Shown here piece by piece: positions 46,489 through 55,498 of a stretch of 64,000 nucleotides of DNA. The notes below the pieces were generated by a model. That model had not been told where the DNA came from, made no database searches, and saw only the letters and a program-made list of their open reading frames with translations. How positions within the stretch are numbered: position 1 is the first letter of the stretch; every line of letters starts with the position of its first letter. A program made the position numbers and the translations under genes. The stretch is from Streptomyces sp. XM4193. Its GTDB lineage: Bacteria > Actinomycetota > Actinomycetes > Streptomycetales > Streptomycetaceae. The DNA lies in the NCBI RefSeq assembly GCF_023072595.1, contig NZ_JALLGK010000001.1, positions 1,302,001 through 1,366,000 of the forward strand. Direction: 5' to 3'.

Positions 46489-47184
46489 TCAGACGAGCCG
46501 GCGGGCGGTGGCCCAGCGGGTGAGTTCGTGGCGGTTGGAGAGCTGGAGCTTGCGGAGCACCGCGGAGACGTGCGACTCGACCGTCTTGACGGAGATGAAG
46601 AGCTGCTTGGCGATCTCCTTGTACGCGTAGCCGCGTGCGATCAGCCGCAGCACCTCGCGTTCGCGCTGGGTGAGGCGGTCGAGGTCCTCGTCGACCGGGG
46701 CGGCGTCGGTGGAGGCGAAGGCGTCCAGCACGAAGCCGGCCAGGCGGGGGGAGAAGACGGCGTCGTCGTCGGCGACCTGGAAGATCGCGTCGACCAGGTC
46801 GCGGCCGGTGATGGTCTTGGTCACGTAGCCGCGTGCGCCGCCGCGGATGACGCCGATGACGTCCTCGGCGGCGTCGGAGACGGACAACGCCAGGAAGCGC
46901 ACCGGCTGTTCGGGGTCGGCCATCAGCGCGGAGCTGCGCCGCAGCACCTCCACTCCGCCGCCGCCGGGCAGGTGCACGTCCAGCAGCACGACGTCCGGAC
47001 GGGTCGCCGAGATGACGCTCACCGCCTGGTCGACGTCCCCGGCCTCGCCGACGACCTCGACCCCGGTGGACGCGGTCTCGCCGATCTCGGCCTGCACCCC
47101 GGCCCGGAACATCCGGTGGTCGTCGACGAGCACGACCCGTGCGCGCCGGCCGCCGGTGGTCTCTTCGCCCTGCTCCGCGCTCAT
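46489..47184 (-). CDS. LuxR-family response regulator
   Basis: 231 aa. Receiver domain about 17-145 (VVLVDDHRMFRAGVQ, phospho-Asp in VVLLDVHLPG, KT at 120-122) and a GerE/LuxR HTH about 165-228 (LTQREREVLRLIARGYAYKEIAKQLFISVKTVESH). Its ATG overlaps the TGA of the histidine kinase gene upstream (ATGA at 47181-47184), so the two form a two-component pair. Confidence 0.96.
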   Translation of the reverse strand: MSAEQGEETTGGRRARVVLVDDHRMFRAGVQAEIGETASTGVEVVGEAGDVDQAVSVISATRPDVVLLDVHLPGGGGVEVLRRSSALMADPEQPVRFLALSVSDAAEDVIGVIRGGARGYVTKTITGRDLVDAIFQVADDDAVFSPRLAGFVLDAFASTDAAPVDEDLDRLTQREREVLRLIARGYAYKEIAKQLFISVKTVESHVSAVLRKLQLSNRHELTRWATARRLV

Positions 47185-48434
47185 GATTCCGCCCTCTCCA
47201 TCTCCAGCACCACCTCGGTGCCCTCACCAGGAGTGGACCTGATGCGGGCGGTGCCGCTGTTGCGTTCCATCCGGCCGATGATTGACTCCCGTACGCCCAT
47301 TCTGTCCGAGGGCACGGAATCCAGATCGAATCCGGGCCCGCGGTCCCGGACCGAGACGAAGATCGTCGAGCCCTCGACCTCGGCGAAGACCTGGACGTGG
47401 CCGGTCTCGCCGCCGTACTTCGCGGCGTTGACCATCGCCTCGCGCGCGGCCTGGAGGGTGGCGGTCAGCCGGTCGTCCATCGGGCAGTCGCCGACGCACA
47501 CCACCTCCACCGGTACGCCGTGGTGGTCCTCGACCTCGGCGACCACCGACTTCACCGACTCGGCGAAGGTCCGCGGGCTCTCGTCCGACTCCTCCTCGCT
47601 CGCGCCGCGCGCGCCCTTGTAGAGCCAGGCGCGCAGATCGCGCTCCTGGGCGCGGGCGAGGCGGCTGACCTCGCGGGCGTTCTCGGAGTTGCGCTGGATC
47701 AGGGTGAGGGTGTGCAGCACCGAGTCGTGCACATGGGCGGCGACCTCGGCGCGCTCCTGCGCCCTGATGCGCATCAGACGCTCCTCGGAGAGGTCCTGCG
47801 TCATTCGTACGAGGTACGGGCCGGCGATCAGCGCGATACCGATGACCACGGCCAGCGACGCCTGGAGTACGGCGCCCAACTGCCGTCCGGAGCCCTGGAT
47901 CACGGCGAATCCGGCCACGCCCGCGCCCACCAGTACGACGCCGGCGGCGGTGCGGGCGAGCGGGATCAGCCGCTTGCTGCGGCTCATCTCCGTCCAGTGG
48001 GCCCGGCGGTCGTTGTCCACCTGGCGCCAGACGACCGCCACGCCGACGCCCATGAGTAGCAGCGGCCAGACGTAGGCGTTGGCGGTGCCGAACTGGAGGT
48101 TCTCGCCGAGCGCGACGAGCGAGACGATCAGCACGACCGCGGCGAAGAGGTAGCCCCGGTCCGGTTTGCCCTGTGCCGGTTTGTGGCCCTCCCCGACACC
48201 GCCCGCGCCGAGCGGCACCACGAACCAGAACACCGCGTACAGCAGGGCGCCCAGACCGCTGGTGAAGAAGAGCACGATGAACACCACCCGCACCCAGGCC
48301 ACCGGCAGCCCGAGGTGGCCGGCCAGGCCGCGGGCCACGCCGCCGAGGAGCCTTCCCTCGGAGCTGCGGTACAGCTTGCGCAGCGGGCGTACCGCGGGCG
48401 CCTGGGTCGGCGGCGCGGGAGGAGCTGTTGTCAT
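47181..48434 (-). CDS. PspC-domain sensor histidine kinase
   Basis: 417 aa. PspC domain about 30-85 (KLYRSSEGRLLGGVARGLAGHLGLPVAWVRVVFIVLFFTSGLG), then three or four more membrane segments to about 210, a HisKA_3-like region with H in EVAAHVHDSVLHTL, and a HATPase domain with the N-box AAREAMVNAAKYG and DRGPGFD. Senses envelope or membrane state by inference from PspC. ATG 48434 is chosen with GACGAT six bases in front; ATG 48470 is an alternative. Divergent from the PspC/LiaF-like gene at 48570. Confidence 0.94.
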   Translation of the reverse strand: MTTAPPAPPTQAPAVRPLRKLYRSSEGRLLGGVARGLAGHLGLPVAWVRVVFIVLFFTSGLGALLYAVFWFVVPLGAGGVGEGHKPAQGKPDRGYLFAAVVLIVSLVALGENLQFGTANAYVWPLLLMGVGVAVVWRQVDNDRRAHWTEMSRSKRLIPLARTAAGVVLVGAGVAGFAVIQGSGRQLGAVLQASLAVVIGIALIAGPYLVRMTQDLSEERLMRIRAQERAEVAAHVHDSVLHTLTLIQRNSENAREVSRLARAQERDLRAWLYKGARGASEEESDESPRTFAESVKSVVAEVEDHHGVPVEVVCVGDCPMDDRLTATLQAAREAMVNAAKYGGETGHVQVFAEVEGSTIFVSVRDRGPGFDLDSVPSDRMGVRESIIGRMERNSGTARIRSTPGEGTEVVLEMERAES

Positions 48435-48569
48435 TGCTAGATCGTCACACGCGGGAGGAACGCGGTACATCCGGGTTACCCCCCAATCCCTCCCTGACGA
48501 AAGATGTCAGGGCAGCCTCCGGGGTGGCCCCGGATACCGCCGGGCGGGACGAGTCGACAGTATGGACGC

Positions 48570-50426
48570 ATGACACAGGAGCACTGGGGCCACGACGGGC
48601 CCGCCGGCGGGAGTTCGGCGGGCGGCCCGTCGGACGGCCCGGCGGTTCCCGGCGGCGCCGAGGACCGGCGCGGCGACGCTTCCGCGCACGCGGGGGTGGG
48701 CGCGAGCGGCGCGGGCTCCGCGCACACCGGCGGGCCGACGGGTGCGGGTGCGCGCCTCGGCGCCGGCGGCGACGTCGGCGGTCGGCCGCGAACCGGGGGA
48801 GAGGGCGGGATGTGGGCGTCCCGCAGCGGCCGCGGCACGGACGGCGCTTCCGGCACGGGCGGCGCGGGTGGTACGGGCGGCACGGGCGGTGGCGGCGGTA
48901 CCGGTACGGGCGCCGCGGACGTCTTCGGCACCGGCGGCGTGGACGGCGCGGAACGCCTGGAGCGCAGTCGGCAGCACAAGGTCCTCGCAGGTGTCTGCGG
49001 CGGGCTCGGCCGCCACTTCGACATGGACCCCGTGCTCTTCCGGGTGCCGGTCGCCGTCCTCTCGGCGATGGGCGGACTCGGACTGCTCTTCTACGCCTTC
49101 GCCTGGCTGCTCGTCCCGCTGGAGGGTGAGGACGAGAACGAGGCCAAGCGGCTGCTCTCCGGCCGGGTCGAGGGCGGGGCGCTGGCCGCGGTGCTGTGTG
49201 CGCTCGCCGGTTGCGGTGTCGCGCTCGCCTCGCTCGACAACGGCAAGCTCCTCACCTTCGCGCTGATGGTGACGGCGGCCCTGGGTGCCGCCGCGTACTG
49301 GTCGCAGAAGACGCGCGGCGAGAAGCCCGAACTCGGCGCGGACGCACGGCCCGAGGCGCCGCCCGAGCCGCAGGCGCCGCCCACCCCGCTGGCCCCGTCC
49401 TGGTGGCGCGAGCCCTCCCACACCGACGGGTACCTCTGGGGCCCGGCGGGCGCCGAGCAGACGCCGCCCGGCGCCGCGTGGACCGAACAGCAGCCCACGG
49501 GCGGCGCGGCACCGGTCGCTCCGCAGGACGGCGGCCGGCGGAGCCCGGTCTCGCTGGGCGGCGGGGTGTTCCTCGCCGCGGTCGTCTCGGCGGTGGGCGG
49601 CAGCGCGGCGGTCTGGTCGAGCCAGCCGCTGGGTACGGCGCTTGTGGTCGGGCTGACCGCTGCGCTGGCGACCTTCGGACTCGGCCTGGTCGTCGGGGCG
49701 TTCACCGGCAGGATCGGGGGCGGCACGATCGTCAGCGTCGTACTGACCACCCTGTTGCTGGCCGGCGCCGCCAGCCTGCCGAAGGACCTCACCACCACCT
49801 TCTCCGAGCAGCTCTGGAGGCCGGCCGCTGCCGGGGAGGTGCGCGAGCACTATCGGGTGGGCACCGGCCAGGGCACTCTCGACCTGGGCGGGCTGCGGAT
49901 GAAGGAGGACGACACGGTCGTCACCTCGCTCAGGGTCGCCGCCGGCGAGGCGCGGGTGGTCGTGCCGCCGAACGCGCTGGTGGAGGTCGACGTACGGGTG
50001 GGCCTCGGCGGGTACGACCTGCCGGGTGTCGGCAGCGGGCAGGACGGCAGCGGTGTCAGCGGCGGCGGTTTCCGCGTCACCGAGAGCTACACCATGGGGC
50101 CGCTGGACGGCGAAGAGCCCGCAGGGACCATCGAGTTGACGGTCGACGTGGGCGCGGGCGGCGTCACCGTCGAGCGCGACATGGACGCTCCGGTCCGCAC
50201 GCCCGGCAGCGAAGGGGACGGCGGCACGGACACCGGCGAGGAGACCGGCACCGACCCGGACGCTGAACCGAGCGGCGGCCCGAGCGCGGAACCCGGCTCG
50301 GATCCGAGCGCGGAGGCGGCCCGGGTTTCGAGTGCGGGTCCGGTCGCCGGGCTCGGGGACCGGTTCGGGGACGGTTTCGGGGGCGGGCCGGTTCTCGCCG
50401 GCCGCGGGCAGGAGGAGCGGTCATGA
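48570..50426 (+). CDS. PspC / LiaF-like membrane protein
   Basis: 618 aa. Disordered Gly/Thr-rich N-terminus (about 1-125), PspC domain about 130-190 (RSRQHKVLAGVCGGLGRHFDMDPVLFRVPVAVLSA), two or three further membrane pairs to about 410, then a beta-rich LiaF-like C-terminal region (LDLGGLRMKEDDTVVTSLRVAAGEARVVVPPNALVEVDVRVGLGGYDLPG) and an acidic tail. No SD at ATG 48570. It shares the PspC domain with the divergent kinase, so it is likely its target or signalling partner. The next small gene overlaps its stop. Confidence 0.88.
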   Translation: MTQEHWGHDGPAGGSSAGGPSDGPAVPGGAEDRRGDASAHAGVGASGAGSAHTGGPTGAGARLGAGGDVGGRPRTGGEGGMWASRSGRGTDGASGTGGAGGTGGTGGGGGTGTGAADVFGTGGVDGAERLERSRQHKVLAGVCGGLGRHFDMDPVLFRVPVAVLSAMGGLGLLFYAFAWLLVPLEGEDENEAKRLLSGRVEGGALAAVLCALAGCGVALASLDNGKLLTFALMVTAALGAAAYWSQKTRGEKPELGADARPEAPPEPQAPPTPLAPSWWREPSHTDGYLWGPAGAEQTPPGAAWTEQQPTGGAAPVAPQDGGRRSPVSLGGGVFLAAVVSAVGGSAAVWSSQPLGTALVVGLTAALATFGLGLVVGAFTGRIGGGTIVSVVLTTLLLAGAASLPKDLTTTFSEQLWRPAAAGEVREHYRVGTGQGTLDLGGLRMKEDDTVVTSLRVAAGEARVVVPPNALVEVDVRVGLGGYDLPGVGSGQDGSGVSGGGFRVTESYTMGPLDGEEPAGTIELTVDVGAGGVTVERDMDAPVRTPGSEGDGGTDTGEETGTDPDAEPSGGPSAEPGSDPSAEAARVSSAGPVAGLGDRFGDGFGGGPVLAGRGQEERS

Positions 50427-50650
50427 GCCGTACGAACAGTCGCAACCGTTTCGACCCCGCGAAGCTCCTGCTGGGCCTTGCGCTGCTGGCCGTTGCCGGA
50501 GGGCTGCTGATGCGGACGCTGGACGAGTGGGACCTGTCGTACGCGCTGCTCATCCTGGCCGTACCGGCGGCGCTGCTGCTGTCCGGGCTGGTCGCGGCGG
50601 CCGATCGGGTGCTGCGTGTGCGCCGCGGGCGAAGCAGCGAACTGCCCTGA
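50423..50650 (+). CDS. Small two-helix membrane protein
   Basis: 75 aa. ATG overlaps the TGA of the PspC/LiaF-like gene, so it is coupled to it. Two membrane helices: LLLGLALLAVAGGLLM (about 15-31) and YALLILAVPAALLLSGLVAAA (about 40-60), ending in a basic cytoplasmic tail. Unknown role; context suggests the PspC module. Confidence 0.8.
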   Translation: MSRTNSRNRFDPAKLLLGLALLAVAGGLLMRTLDEWDLSYALLILAVPAALLLSGLVAAADRVLRVRRGRSSELP

Positions 50651-50773
50651 CCCGCAAGCCAGTTGGGGCGCGCCTCGAGTTTCCGGGCGTCCGGACGCGG
50701 CTCCGGGCGCCGGACGCCCAGGGCCGGGCCGCGGCAGGATCCGAACGACGGTCCCCAGCGGTGACGACGGTTC

Positions 50774-51289
50774 CTAGCCGTAGAGTCGGCGTCCGGACCG
50801 CCTGCGGCGTTTGCAGATGACCGCGTCGAGCGAGTAGATCTGCGCGCCCGCGATGAGCAGCGGGACCCAGGCCATCAGGTACGGCACGTCCTGGCTGTAG
50901 TAGTACGGGCCGACGTCCCAGCTGATGGTGAGCCAGAACGACAGCGAGATCAGCAGGCCGCCGAACGCCACGAGCCGCATCAGCAGCCCGGTCAACGCCC
51001 CGATGCCCACGGCCAGTTCACCGAAGGCGATGGCGTAGCCGAACGCCTCCGGGTTGGTCAGTGCGAGGTCGAGCAGCCAGGGCGCCGCCGCGTTGGGGAT
51101 GGAGTGGAGCAGGTCGCTCATCGAGGCGGGGAAGTCGGGATCGGTGAGTTTGTCGATGCCCGCGTAGGCGAACGTCACGCCGAGGAAGAGACGCAGCGGC
51201 AGCAGTGCGAGCTGCGACGTGGTCGGTGCCGGTTGTCCGCCCTCGCCGGGGTCCATGCGGGTACCGCCTGTGTGATCAGTGAGGCCCAT
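50774..51289 (-). CDS. DoxX family membrane protein
   Basis: 171 aa with four membrane helices; the LPLRLFLGVTFAYAGIDKLTDP start is the DoxX signature. DoxX proteins are linked to thiosulfate:quinone oxidoreductase or redox protection in other taxa; the role here is unknown. ATG 51289 has AGGGGAC; ATG 51256 is possible. It stands alone, with a 478-base gap upstream. Confidence 0.9.
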   Translation of the reverse strand: MGLTDHTGGTRMDPGEGGQPAPTTSQLALLPLRLFLGVTFAYAGIDKLTDPDFPASMSDLLHSIPNAAAPWLLDLALTNPEAFGYAIAFGELAVGIGALTGLLMRLVAFGGLLISLSFWLTISWDVGPYYYSQDVPYLMAWVPLLIAGAQIYSLDAVICKRRRRSGRRLYG

Positions 51290-51767
51290 CGCGTCCCCTG
51301 TCCCTTTCCGCCTGCTGTGCTCCGGTCCGCCGAAGGGAGCCTTCCCGCGCGACGCTCCCGCATGGGTGTACGAACGCGGTGGGTTCTGTGTTCACCGTGT
51401 AGGGGTGCGGCAACGAACGGCGCAGGCCGCCCGATCCCTTGCCTATCCCAGGCACCTGCCCTAACTTACCAATGAGTAGCATCGGGTTCGGCAGGTTTGC
51501 CGAGGTCCGAGCGGTGCCGGGAGGAGTGCGTGATGGTGCAACGCGGCAGCGACCGCCGCGCGCGTGTCGCCACCGGAACCGCCGTACCGCCGTACGGACG
51601 CGGAGCCGCGCGGGCGTCCGGCCCGCGGCAGGCGTCCACCGCCGCACCCGCCCCGCGTGAACCGTCCCGGCGAAGCGCGCGGCCGGGCGCACTCGCGCGG
51701 GCCTGACCGCGGAGCCCGTGCGCCGCACCGCGCCGCCCACCTCTCCGCCCACCCCCAAGGAGCAGCC
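51290..51767. other. Gap between divergent doxX and enoyl-CoA isomerase genes
   Basis: A frame of 61-69 aa from 51497 on the plus strand has Arg/Pro/Ala-rich, shadow-like content, so I call no gene. An AT-richer stretch at 51460-51500 may hold promoters. The only clear regulatory feature is AAGGAG at 51758-51763, the ribosome site of the next gene. Confidence 0.4.
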
Positions 51768-52439
51768 ATGCCCGTACTCGACCGCCAGGACGCGGTGTAC
51801 GTACTCGATCTCGGCGACGGCGAGAACCGCTTCCACCCGGAGTGGATCGCCTCCGTGAACGCGGCCCTGGACGAGGTGGAGCACGCCGACGGCCCGCGCG
51901 CCCTGGTGACGGCGGCGACCGGTAAGTTCTGGTCCAACGGGCTCGATCTGGAGTGGCTGTTCGCCCACGCCGACCAGCACGAAGAGTACGTCGTCTCGGT
52001 GCACGCCCTGTTCGCGCGCATGCTGGCTCTGCCGCTGGTCACCGTGGCGGCGCTCCAGGGGCACACCTTCGCGGCCGGCGCGATGTTCTCGCTGGCGCAC
52101 GACTTCCGGGTGATGCGGGCGGACCGCGGCTTCTGGTGCCTGCCGGAGGCCGACATCAACATCCCGTTCACTCCGGGGATGTCCGCCCTGGTGCAGAGCC
52201 GCCTCGCGCCGCAGACCGCACACGAGGCGATGGCGACCGCGCGCCGTTACGGAGGCACGGACGCGGCGGCGCACGGCGTCGTCGACGAGGCCGTCGGGGC
52301 GGACGACGTGCTGGCCACCGCCGTGGAGCGAGCGGCCGCCCAGGTGGGCAAGGTCGGCGACACCCTGGGCACGATCAAGTCCCGGCTCTACGCCCCCGCG
52401 TTGGCGCTGCTGCGCGACCCGGTCAACCCGCTCGGCTGA
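51768..52439 (+). CDS. Enoyl-CoA hydratase/isomerase family protein
   Basis: 223-aa crotonase-fold protein. GKFWSNGLDLEWLFAH, the oxyanion segment LQGHTFAAGAMFSLAHDFRVMRAD and LPEADINIPFTPGMSALVQSRL resemble Delta3-Delta2-enoyl-CoA isomerases more than hydratases. It is shorter than the usual 250-260 aa and lacks the C-terminal helices. ATG with AAGGAG. The substrate is not known. Confidence 0.9.
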   Translation: MPVLDRQDAVYVLDLGDGENRFHPEWIASVNAALDEVEHADGPRALVTAATGKFWSNGLDLEWLFAHADQHEEYVVSVHALFARMLALPLVTVAALQGHTFAAGAMFSLAHDFRVMRADRGFWCLPEADINIPFTPGMSALVQSRLAPQTAHEAMATARRYGGTDAAAHGVVDEAVGADDVLATAVERAAAQVGKVGDTLGTIKSRLYAPALALLRDPVNPLG

Positions 52440-52549
52440 GGCGCCGCCCGGCCGTCGCGCCGTGCGCCGCGCGTCGCGTGTGCCGCGCGTTGTGCGCCGC
52501 GCGTGCTGCTGCACGCGGGCCGAGCGTGCGCGGATCGCGTACGCGGGTC

Positions 52550-52579
52550 CTGCGGCTGCGGCTGCGGCTGCGGCTGCGG
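52550..52579 (+). repeat. CTGCGG hexanucleotide microsatellite
   Basis: Five perfect tandem copies of CTGCGG in the 260-base gap between the isomerase and the next gene, followed by imprecise GTCGG repeats. A good candidate for length variation between strains. Confidence 0.85.
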
Positions 52580-52699
52580 GTCGGGTCGGGCCAGGTCGGA
52601 TCGGGTCGTACGGCCGTGCGCGCGGGGGCGGGTCGGGGTGCGCAGGCGGAAGCGCACCCGGCCGATCCGGCCGCACCCGGCCCCGTTACGCTCCGGCCC

Positions 52700-53053
52700 A
52701 TGAGCACAGTCATCAACCTCGTCGTCGCGCTGCACATCATCGGTATCGCCGCTCTGCTGGGCGGCTTCTTCGCGCAGATGAAGGCCATGAGCGCCGGCGA
52801 GGGCCGGATGACGCCGGGGATGCTGCACGGCGCGCTCACCATGCTGGTCACCGGAATGATCCTGGTCGGGCTGAACGAGGCGGACGGCGCCGAGGTCAAC
52901 CACGTCAAGATCGGCCTGAAGCTCGCCGTGCTGGTGGTGGTGCTGGGCCTGGTCTACGTCAAACGGGACGAGGAGCGGGTGCCCGCCGGAATGCTGGGCG
53001 CCGTAGGCGCGCTGACGACGCTGAACATCTTCCTCGCCACCGTCTGGGTCTGA
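52700..53053 (+). CDS. Small membrane protein
   Basis: 117 aa with four predicted helices (INLVVALHIIGIAALLGGFF, then GALTMLVTGMILVGL, KIGLKLAVLVVVLGLVYV and MLGAVGALTTLNIFLATVWV). Unknown function; common in Streptomyces. No SD; TACGCT (52687-52692) sits seven bases before the ATG, so a leaderless mRNA is likely. Convergent with nlpC/p60 through a shared strong hairpin. Confidence 0.85.
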   Translation: MSTVINLVVALHIIGIAALLGGFFAQMKAMSAGEGRMTPGMLHGALTMLVTGMILVGLNEADGAEVNHVKIGLKLAVLVVVLGLVYVKRDEERVPAGMLGAVGALTTLNIFLATVWV

Positions 53054-53140
53054 CCCGCAGCCCGGACCCGCCACCCGTACCTGCCGCCCGGCGCCCGCAG
53101 CCCTGACGTGCCGCGCGGGGCCAGGACCTGAACCCGCAGC

Positions 53141-53182
53141 CGACCCGGCCCGCCCCGCGAAACGCGGAGGCGGGCCGGGTCG
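53141..53182. terminator. Bidirectional terminator
   Basis: CGACCCGGCCCGCC (53141-53154) pairs with 53169-53182, continued by CCGCG/CGCGG around an AAA loop, with a single bulged A. It ends eight bases before the nlpC/p60 stop codon (53190) and lies 88 bases after the membrane-protein stop. Confidence 0.9.
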
Positions 53183-53189
53183 CGGACGG

Positions 53190-54371
53190 TCAGGTCGGGC
53201 GCATCGCGCTGTGGAAGGGCATGTAGTCGACGGACTCGTACTTCACGTCGTCGCCCGGCTTGGAGGCGTGGATCATCTGGCCGCCGCCCACGTAGATCCC
53301 CACATGGGTGACGTCCGCGTAGAAGAAGATCAGATCCCCGGGGCGCATGTCCGACTTGGCCACCTTGGTGCCCACCTTCACCTGGTCGAACGTCGTACGG
53401 GGCAGCTCCAGGCCGCCCGTCCGCCACGCGGCCTGGGTGAAGCCCGAGCAGTCGTAGGAGTTGGGCCCGGTGGCGCCCCACACGTACGGCTTGCCGAGCT
53501 CCTTCTTGGCGAAGGCGAGCACCTTCTGCGCCTTCGCGCCGTAGGAGCCGCCGTCGGACGGCTTCTCGGGAGCCGGCTGTTCCTTCTCCTTCTCGCGTTC
53601 GCGGCGCTCGCGTTCGGCCTGCTCCTGCTGCTTGCGCGCTTCCTCCGCGCGCCGTTCGGCCGCGGCGGCGCGTTTGCGTGCCTCCTCCTGCCGCTCGCGC
53701 TCGGCGGCGGCCAACCGTGCGCGCTCCTGCGCGGTGAGCTTGGACAGCAGCTTCCTGGCCTCGGTCAGCTTGGTCTGCACGGTGCTCTTGTCGGCCGCCA
53801 ACTCCCGCTGTGCCTCGGTGAGTTCGGCCAGCTTTCCGGCTGCTGCCACCCGCTGCTTGGCGACGCTGCGCTGCTTGTCCCGGAACGTGGTGACGGCGTG
53901 CTGCTGCCGGGCCGACATCCGCTCCATGACGTGCGTCTGGTTGAAGTAGCCCTGCGGGTCCCGGGAGAGCAGCAGGGTGGCGGTGTCCGACATCCCGCCG
54001 TCCCGGTACTGGGCGGCGGCGTAACTGCCGAGCACACGGCGGGCCTTGTTGAGGTCGTCCGCCCGTCGGGCCGCCTCGTCGAGCAGCCGGTCGACCTGCT
54101 TGCGGCGACTGTCGGTTCGCTCCTTGGCGGCGTTGTAGCGCTGGGTCGCGGCGCCCGCGTCGCGGTAGAGCGCGTCGACCTCGGAACGGGTCTGCTCCAG
54201 CGTGGGCCGGTCGCCCTCGCGGTCGTCGTTCGGATCAGCGCCTGCCTGCTGCGAGAGCAGGGTGACGGACGCGAGCGCTGCCGCCGTCGCGCCGATCGAG
54301 CCGCGCCGGGCCGCCGGGGACAGTGCCGAGGTGCGTGGTTTGCGGTGCCGGGGGCGGTGTCGTGGGGCCAC
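53190..54371 (-). CDS. NlpC/P60 family peptidoglycan endopeptidase
   Basis: 393-aa secreted D,L-endopeptidase. Signal peptide to about 45 (RRGSIGATAAALASVTLLSQQAGA), a long coiled coil (about 55-250, RipA/PcsB-like), a Glu/Lys linker, and the NlpC/P60 domain (about 280-393) with Cys308 in YDCSGF, His in THVGIYVGGG and a third polar residue in MIHAS. GTG 54371 with GGAAGGAG. Its leader contains a c-di-AMP riboswitch, so it should be shut off at high c-di-AMP. Confidence 0.95.
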   Translation of the reverse strand: MAPRHRPRHRKPRTSALSPAARRGSIGATAAALASVTLLSQQAGADPNDDREGDRPTLEQTRSEVDALYRDAGAATQRYNAAKERTDSRRKQVDRLLDEAARRADDLNKARRVLGSYAAAQYRDGGMSDTATLLLSRDPQGYFNQTHVMERMSARQQHAVTTFRDKQRSVAKQRVAAAGKLAELTEAQRELAADKSTVQTKLTEARKLLSKLTAQERARLAAAERERQEEARKRAAAAERRAEEARKQQEQAERERREREKEKEQPAPEKPSDGGSYGAKAQKVLAFAKKELGKPYVWGATGPNSYDCSGFTQAAWRTGGLELPRTTFDQVKVGTKVAKSDMRPGDLIFFYADVTHVGIYVGGGQMIHASKPGDDVKYESVDYMPFHSAMRPT

Positions 54372-54393
54372 GATCCGCAACTCCTTCCGTGGA

Positions 54394-54523
54394 CCGCCTA
54401 CCGGGTTAGCTGTCGGGTTCGGGCGTCGGAAGGCTGCCCTACGGGCTCGGCTCGCGCCTGCGCCCGATTCACCCCGGTGGTGCTCAGGTGGGTCCCCGGC
54501 TCCGGCTGGGCCGGACTCGGCGG
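54394..54523 (-). promoter_or_regulatory. c-di-AMP (ydaO/yuaA) riboswitch
   Basis: Read on the minus strand from 54523 to 54394. The P1 stem CCGCC (5') pairs with GGCGG (3'). Conserved blocks in order: GGGGACCCA (54489-54497), GGGGUGAAUC (54466-54475), GUAGGGC (54436-54442), and CCCGAACCCGACAGCUAACC (54404-54423) before GGUAGGCGG. These match the ydaO aptamer. It ends 22 bases before the nlpC/p60 GTG, whose SD lies in between. In Streptomyces such elements turn cell-wall hydrolase genes off on c-di-AMP binding. The 300 bases further upstream (54524-54825) show no other feature. Confidence 0.95.
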
Positions 54524-54825
54524 AGCAGTCCGGGCCGGCGCTTTCACCGGCGGTGACGGGCTGCTTGGAGGAGCACCGTAGTGAGTGGCCGCGGCTGTTG
54601 GGAAGACCGGTGTCCGATGTGTCGGGAAACCACTTCCGAGTCGGCGGCCGTTCGCCCGAGTTGGCCATCGAATGTCGTGAACTGTCGCGCACACAGCGCC
54701 TCTTGCCGCCGATCTTCCCCCGGGCCGCGCCCGAGGCGTCGGCTGCGGCCCGGTGCCTCGGCTGCACCGGCGTCGCCGTACCCGCCCGTGTCTCGGCTCC
54801 ACCGGCGTCGCCGCGCCTGCCGGGA

Positions 54826-55440
54826 TCAGCTGCTGCGGAGCCAGTTCTCCCAGCGGTTGGGGTAGCGGATGCGCACGTCGCCCATCGCGGCCCTGCCGGT
54901 GAGCTCCAGGGTCGGCGAGCCGGGCGTGGGCGGCTCGGTGGCCCGGTTGCGCACCGATCCGACGCTCACCTTGAGCGAGTGGGTACGCGCCGACCAGCCG
55001 TGCGGGACGATGACGGTGACGTTCCCGATGCCGGCGTTGACGTCCAGCACGACCTCGCTCTGATGGCACTCCGCCTGGCTGAAGTCGATCTTGATGTCGC
55101 CGAGTCGGGAGATGGCGTTGATCCGCGGCGGCACGACCCAGTACCCGTCCTGGACGATGTCCCCGGCGCCGGTCTTCAGCTCCAGCGGCTGCTGAGCGGC
55201 TGCCGCCTTCTTCTGCTGCTGGTGGGTGGCCGGCAGATCCGCGGTGAGCGGCTCCAACTCGCCGTACGTCTTCGCCGTGAACGCCTTCTCCAGCCGCTCC
55301 TCCAACTCCTCCAGATCGATACGGCCGTCGCCGGCGGCTTCGCGCAGGCGCTCCGCGACGGCCTCCCGGTCCGAGTGCGACGCACGGAGATCCGCGTCAC
55401 GTCGAGGGCGGGGGGCGGGCGCGGAAGAGGAGTCCGTCAT
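54826..55440 (-). CDS. DUF1707 / LiaF-like protein
   Basis: 204 aa. The DUF1707 (SHOCT-like) domain at about 18-70 (LRASHSDREAVAERLREAAGDGRIDLEELEERLEKAFTAKTYGELEPLTADLP) is followed by a beta-rich region related to cell-wall antibiotic-response proteins (LGDIKIDFSQAECHQSEVVLDVNAGIGNVTVIVPHGW). No signal or membrane helix. The ATG follows a minus-strand TAGACT by seven bases; no SD. Divergent from pcrA by 58 bases. Confidence 0.88.
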   Translation of the reverse strand: MTDSSSAPAPRPRRDADLRASHSDREAVAERLREAAGDGRIDLEELEERLEKAFTAKTYGELEPLTADLPATHQQQKKAAAAQQPLELKTGAGDIVQDGYWVVPPRINAISRLGDIKIDFSQAECHQSEVVLDVNAGIGNVTVIVPHGWSARTHSLKVSVGSVRNRATEPPTPGSPTLELTGRAAMGDVRIRYPNRWENWLRSS

Positions 55441-55447
55441 ACGGGCA

Positions 55448-55489
55448 AGTCTAGGAGAGGCTCGCGTTGTCGTAGGTGCCGCCTAGACT
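55448..55489. promoter_or_regulatory. Divergent -10 boxes of DUF1707 gene and pcrA
   Basis: AGTCTA (55448-55453; TAGACT on the minus strand) is seven bases before the DUF1707 ATG, and TAGACT (55484-55489) is nine bases before the pcrA ATG. Neither gene has an SD. The two boxes are mirror images in a 58-base gap, so the -35 regions must overlap each other. Confidence 0.55.
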
Positions 55490-55498
55490 CGGTCAACG

